From Methanomicrobiales archaeon (GTDB lineage: Archaea; Halobacteriota; Methanomicrobia; Methanomicrobiales; Methanoculleaceae), in NCBI GenBank assembly GCA_012521035.1, contig JAAYND010000119.1, positions 1-6,001 on the forward strand: DNA of 6,001 nt, read 5' to 3'. Under the pieces are notes generated by a model. It saw only the letters and a program-made list of their open reading frames with translations, searched no databases and was not told the DNA's origin. This document shows positions 5,420 to 6,001 of this stretch, in pieces (positions within the stretch are counted from its first letter, which is position 1; each line of letters starts with the position of its first letter). A program made the position numbers and the translations under genes.

Positions 5420-6001
5420 ATCCCATTATTTTTCTGATCTCTGGAGGCGAGAAAATACACTGTTTTGGCTGGATCCCAAATCTATCGGGAGATATATTCT
5501 TAAAATACCCCTTTAAAGATAAAAACCTTGATCTTCAACACAAAAAAGATTTCCAGGATAAATTACCGCCAGACCTGCAAAATGTTGTATCAACTTACCC
5601 AACGATCTGTGTTAACGAGAAAGCATTAAGCGATTCACTTGAGGATCCTGAACCGATTTATTTCCTGTATCTCCTGGATCCAGAAGTTAAACATCCAGAA
5701 AGAATCTTTCTTTTACAGAATAATACGCAGGATTCACTGGAGATAGATAATGAGAAATATACATGTTTGATCGGAGTAAAAATACTCACATTCCATCATT
5801 GTGGGCTAATTCACCTGGAATCACAGAAATTTGAGAATCTTGATTCAAACCTTGAGAAGAGGTTGCTGGATCAGATCTTTTGCGAACTAAAGGCGCTCTA
5901 TCATGAGCATACTCATCATGACGGAAATGCAGAGTCTGCTGCCGATATGCTAACGCTATTGCACATCAGCGATTCTAAGGAAGATGCTATCTCCAAAATC
6001 C
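5407..6001 (+). CDS. Unknown protein, frame open past window end, no standard start codon
   Basis: The frame beginning after the TAA at 5404-5406 stays open for 198 codons to the edge, unlikely by chance in such AT-rich DNA. It reads, in part, FLISGGEKIHCFGWIPNLSG, PIYFLYLLDPEVKHPERIFL, YTCLIGVKILTFHHCGLIHL and a His-rich stretch YHEHTHHDGN (5899-5928), which could bind metal. The middle looks like alternating strands and the later part helical (NLEKRLLDQIFCELKALYH). I recognise no family. No ATG, GTG or TTG occurs in frame before the TTG at 5767, which would discard 120 good residues. GGAGG at 5443-5447 lies seven bases before an in-frame ATA (5455), so a rare ATA start is conceivable. Alternatively the protein continues the upstream winged-helix ORF through a one-base shift near 5407-5419. 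The given start is the limit of the open frame, not a chosen start codon. Confidence 0.5.

Noticed and set aside
5367..5513. A third open frame with protein-like residues (SDLWRRENTLFWLDPKSIGR)
   Set aside because: It is only 48 codons long, has no start codon and ends at a TAA at about 5511, whereas the overlapping frame stays open to the window end. It could still be the true continuation of the winged-helix ORF if two indels are present, but that needs more assumptions.
5674..5683. 10-bp palindrome CTGGATCCAG, with other GGATCC sites nearby
   Set aside because: It lies inside a coding frame (codons for L-L-D-P) and the nearby GGATCC copies are isolated; no array or spacing pattern suggests an operator.
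1..6001. CRISPR array, direct repeats, rRNA or complete tRNA genes
   Set aside because: No regularly spaced repeats and no cloverleaf or rRNA-like segments were seen on either strand by eye.

Overview
The window looks like chromosomal DNA of a GC-rich methanogenic archaeon, most likely of the order Methanomicrobiales (a Methanoculleus-like genome is my best guess from memory of protein style). Three things support this. The alanyl-tRNA synthetase is the long archaeal type with an N-terminal Cys4 zinc site. The partial gene at the left edge belongs to the methanogen-rich homocysteine biosynthesis family (COG1900/DUF39). The start sites follow archaeal rules: TATA boxes about 26 bp upstream of leaderless starts, or a GTGAT-type Shine-Dalgarno.

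Left part (1-4697), conserved core. A divergent promoter region (122-255) separates the minus-strand homocysteine biosynthesis gene from a plus-strand run of four genes: a Nif3-family dinuclear metal protein, a small SWIM zinc-finger protein whose ATG overlaps the Nif3 stop, alaS, and a membrane-anchored winged-helix regulator whose start overlaps the end of alaS by 8 bases. The overlaps suggest two co-translated pairs. A TATA-like element before alaS may give that pair its own transcription.

Middle part (4698-5230), mostly non-coding. Two hairpins followed by T-runs lie just after the regulator gene. The second has a TATA-like element at the right distance upstream, so it could be a short independent RNA instead of a terminator. 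Beyond them, on the minus strand, lies what looks like the first 41 codons of an IS630-type transposase, cut off abruptly. A weak TATA element and a doubtful small ORF follow.

Right part (5231-6001), accessory DNA. Base composition falls sharply: about 37% GC in 5521-5580 against about 75% in 3961-4020, by hand count. A GTG-started 62-residue winged-helix-like ORF with a good Shine-Dalgarno runs into a second open frame (5407 to the window end), displaced by one base, that has no ATG, GTG or TTG near its beginning. This is either one frame-shifted gene or two genes with a non-standard start. I do not recognise the product. This frame problem, at the edge of an apparent island marked by a transposase remnant, is the most interesting part of the window. 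I did not find a system that I can name as new.
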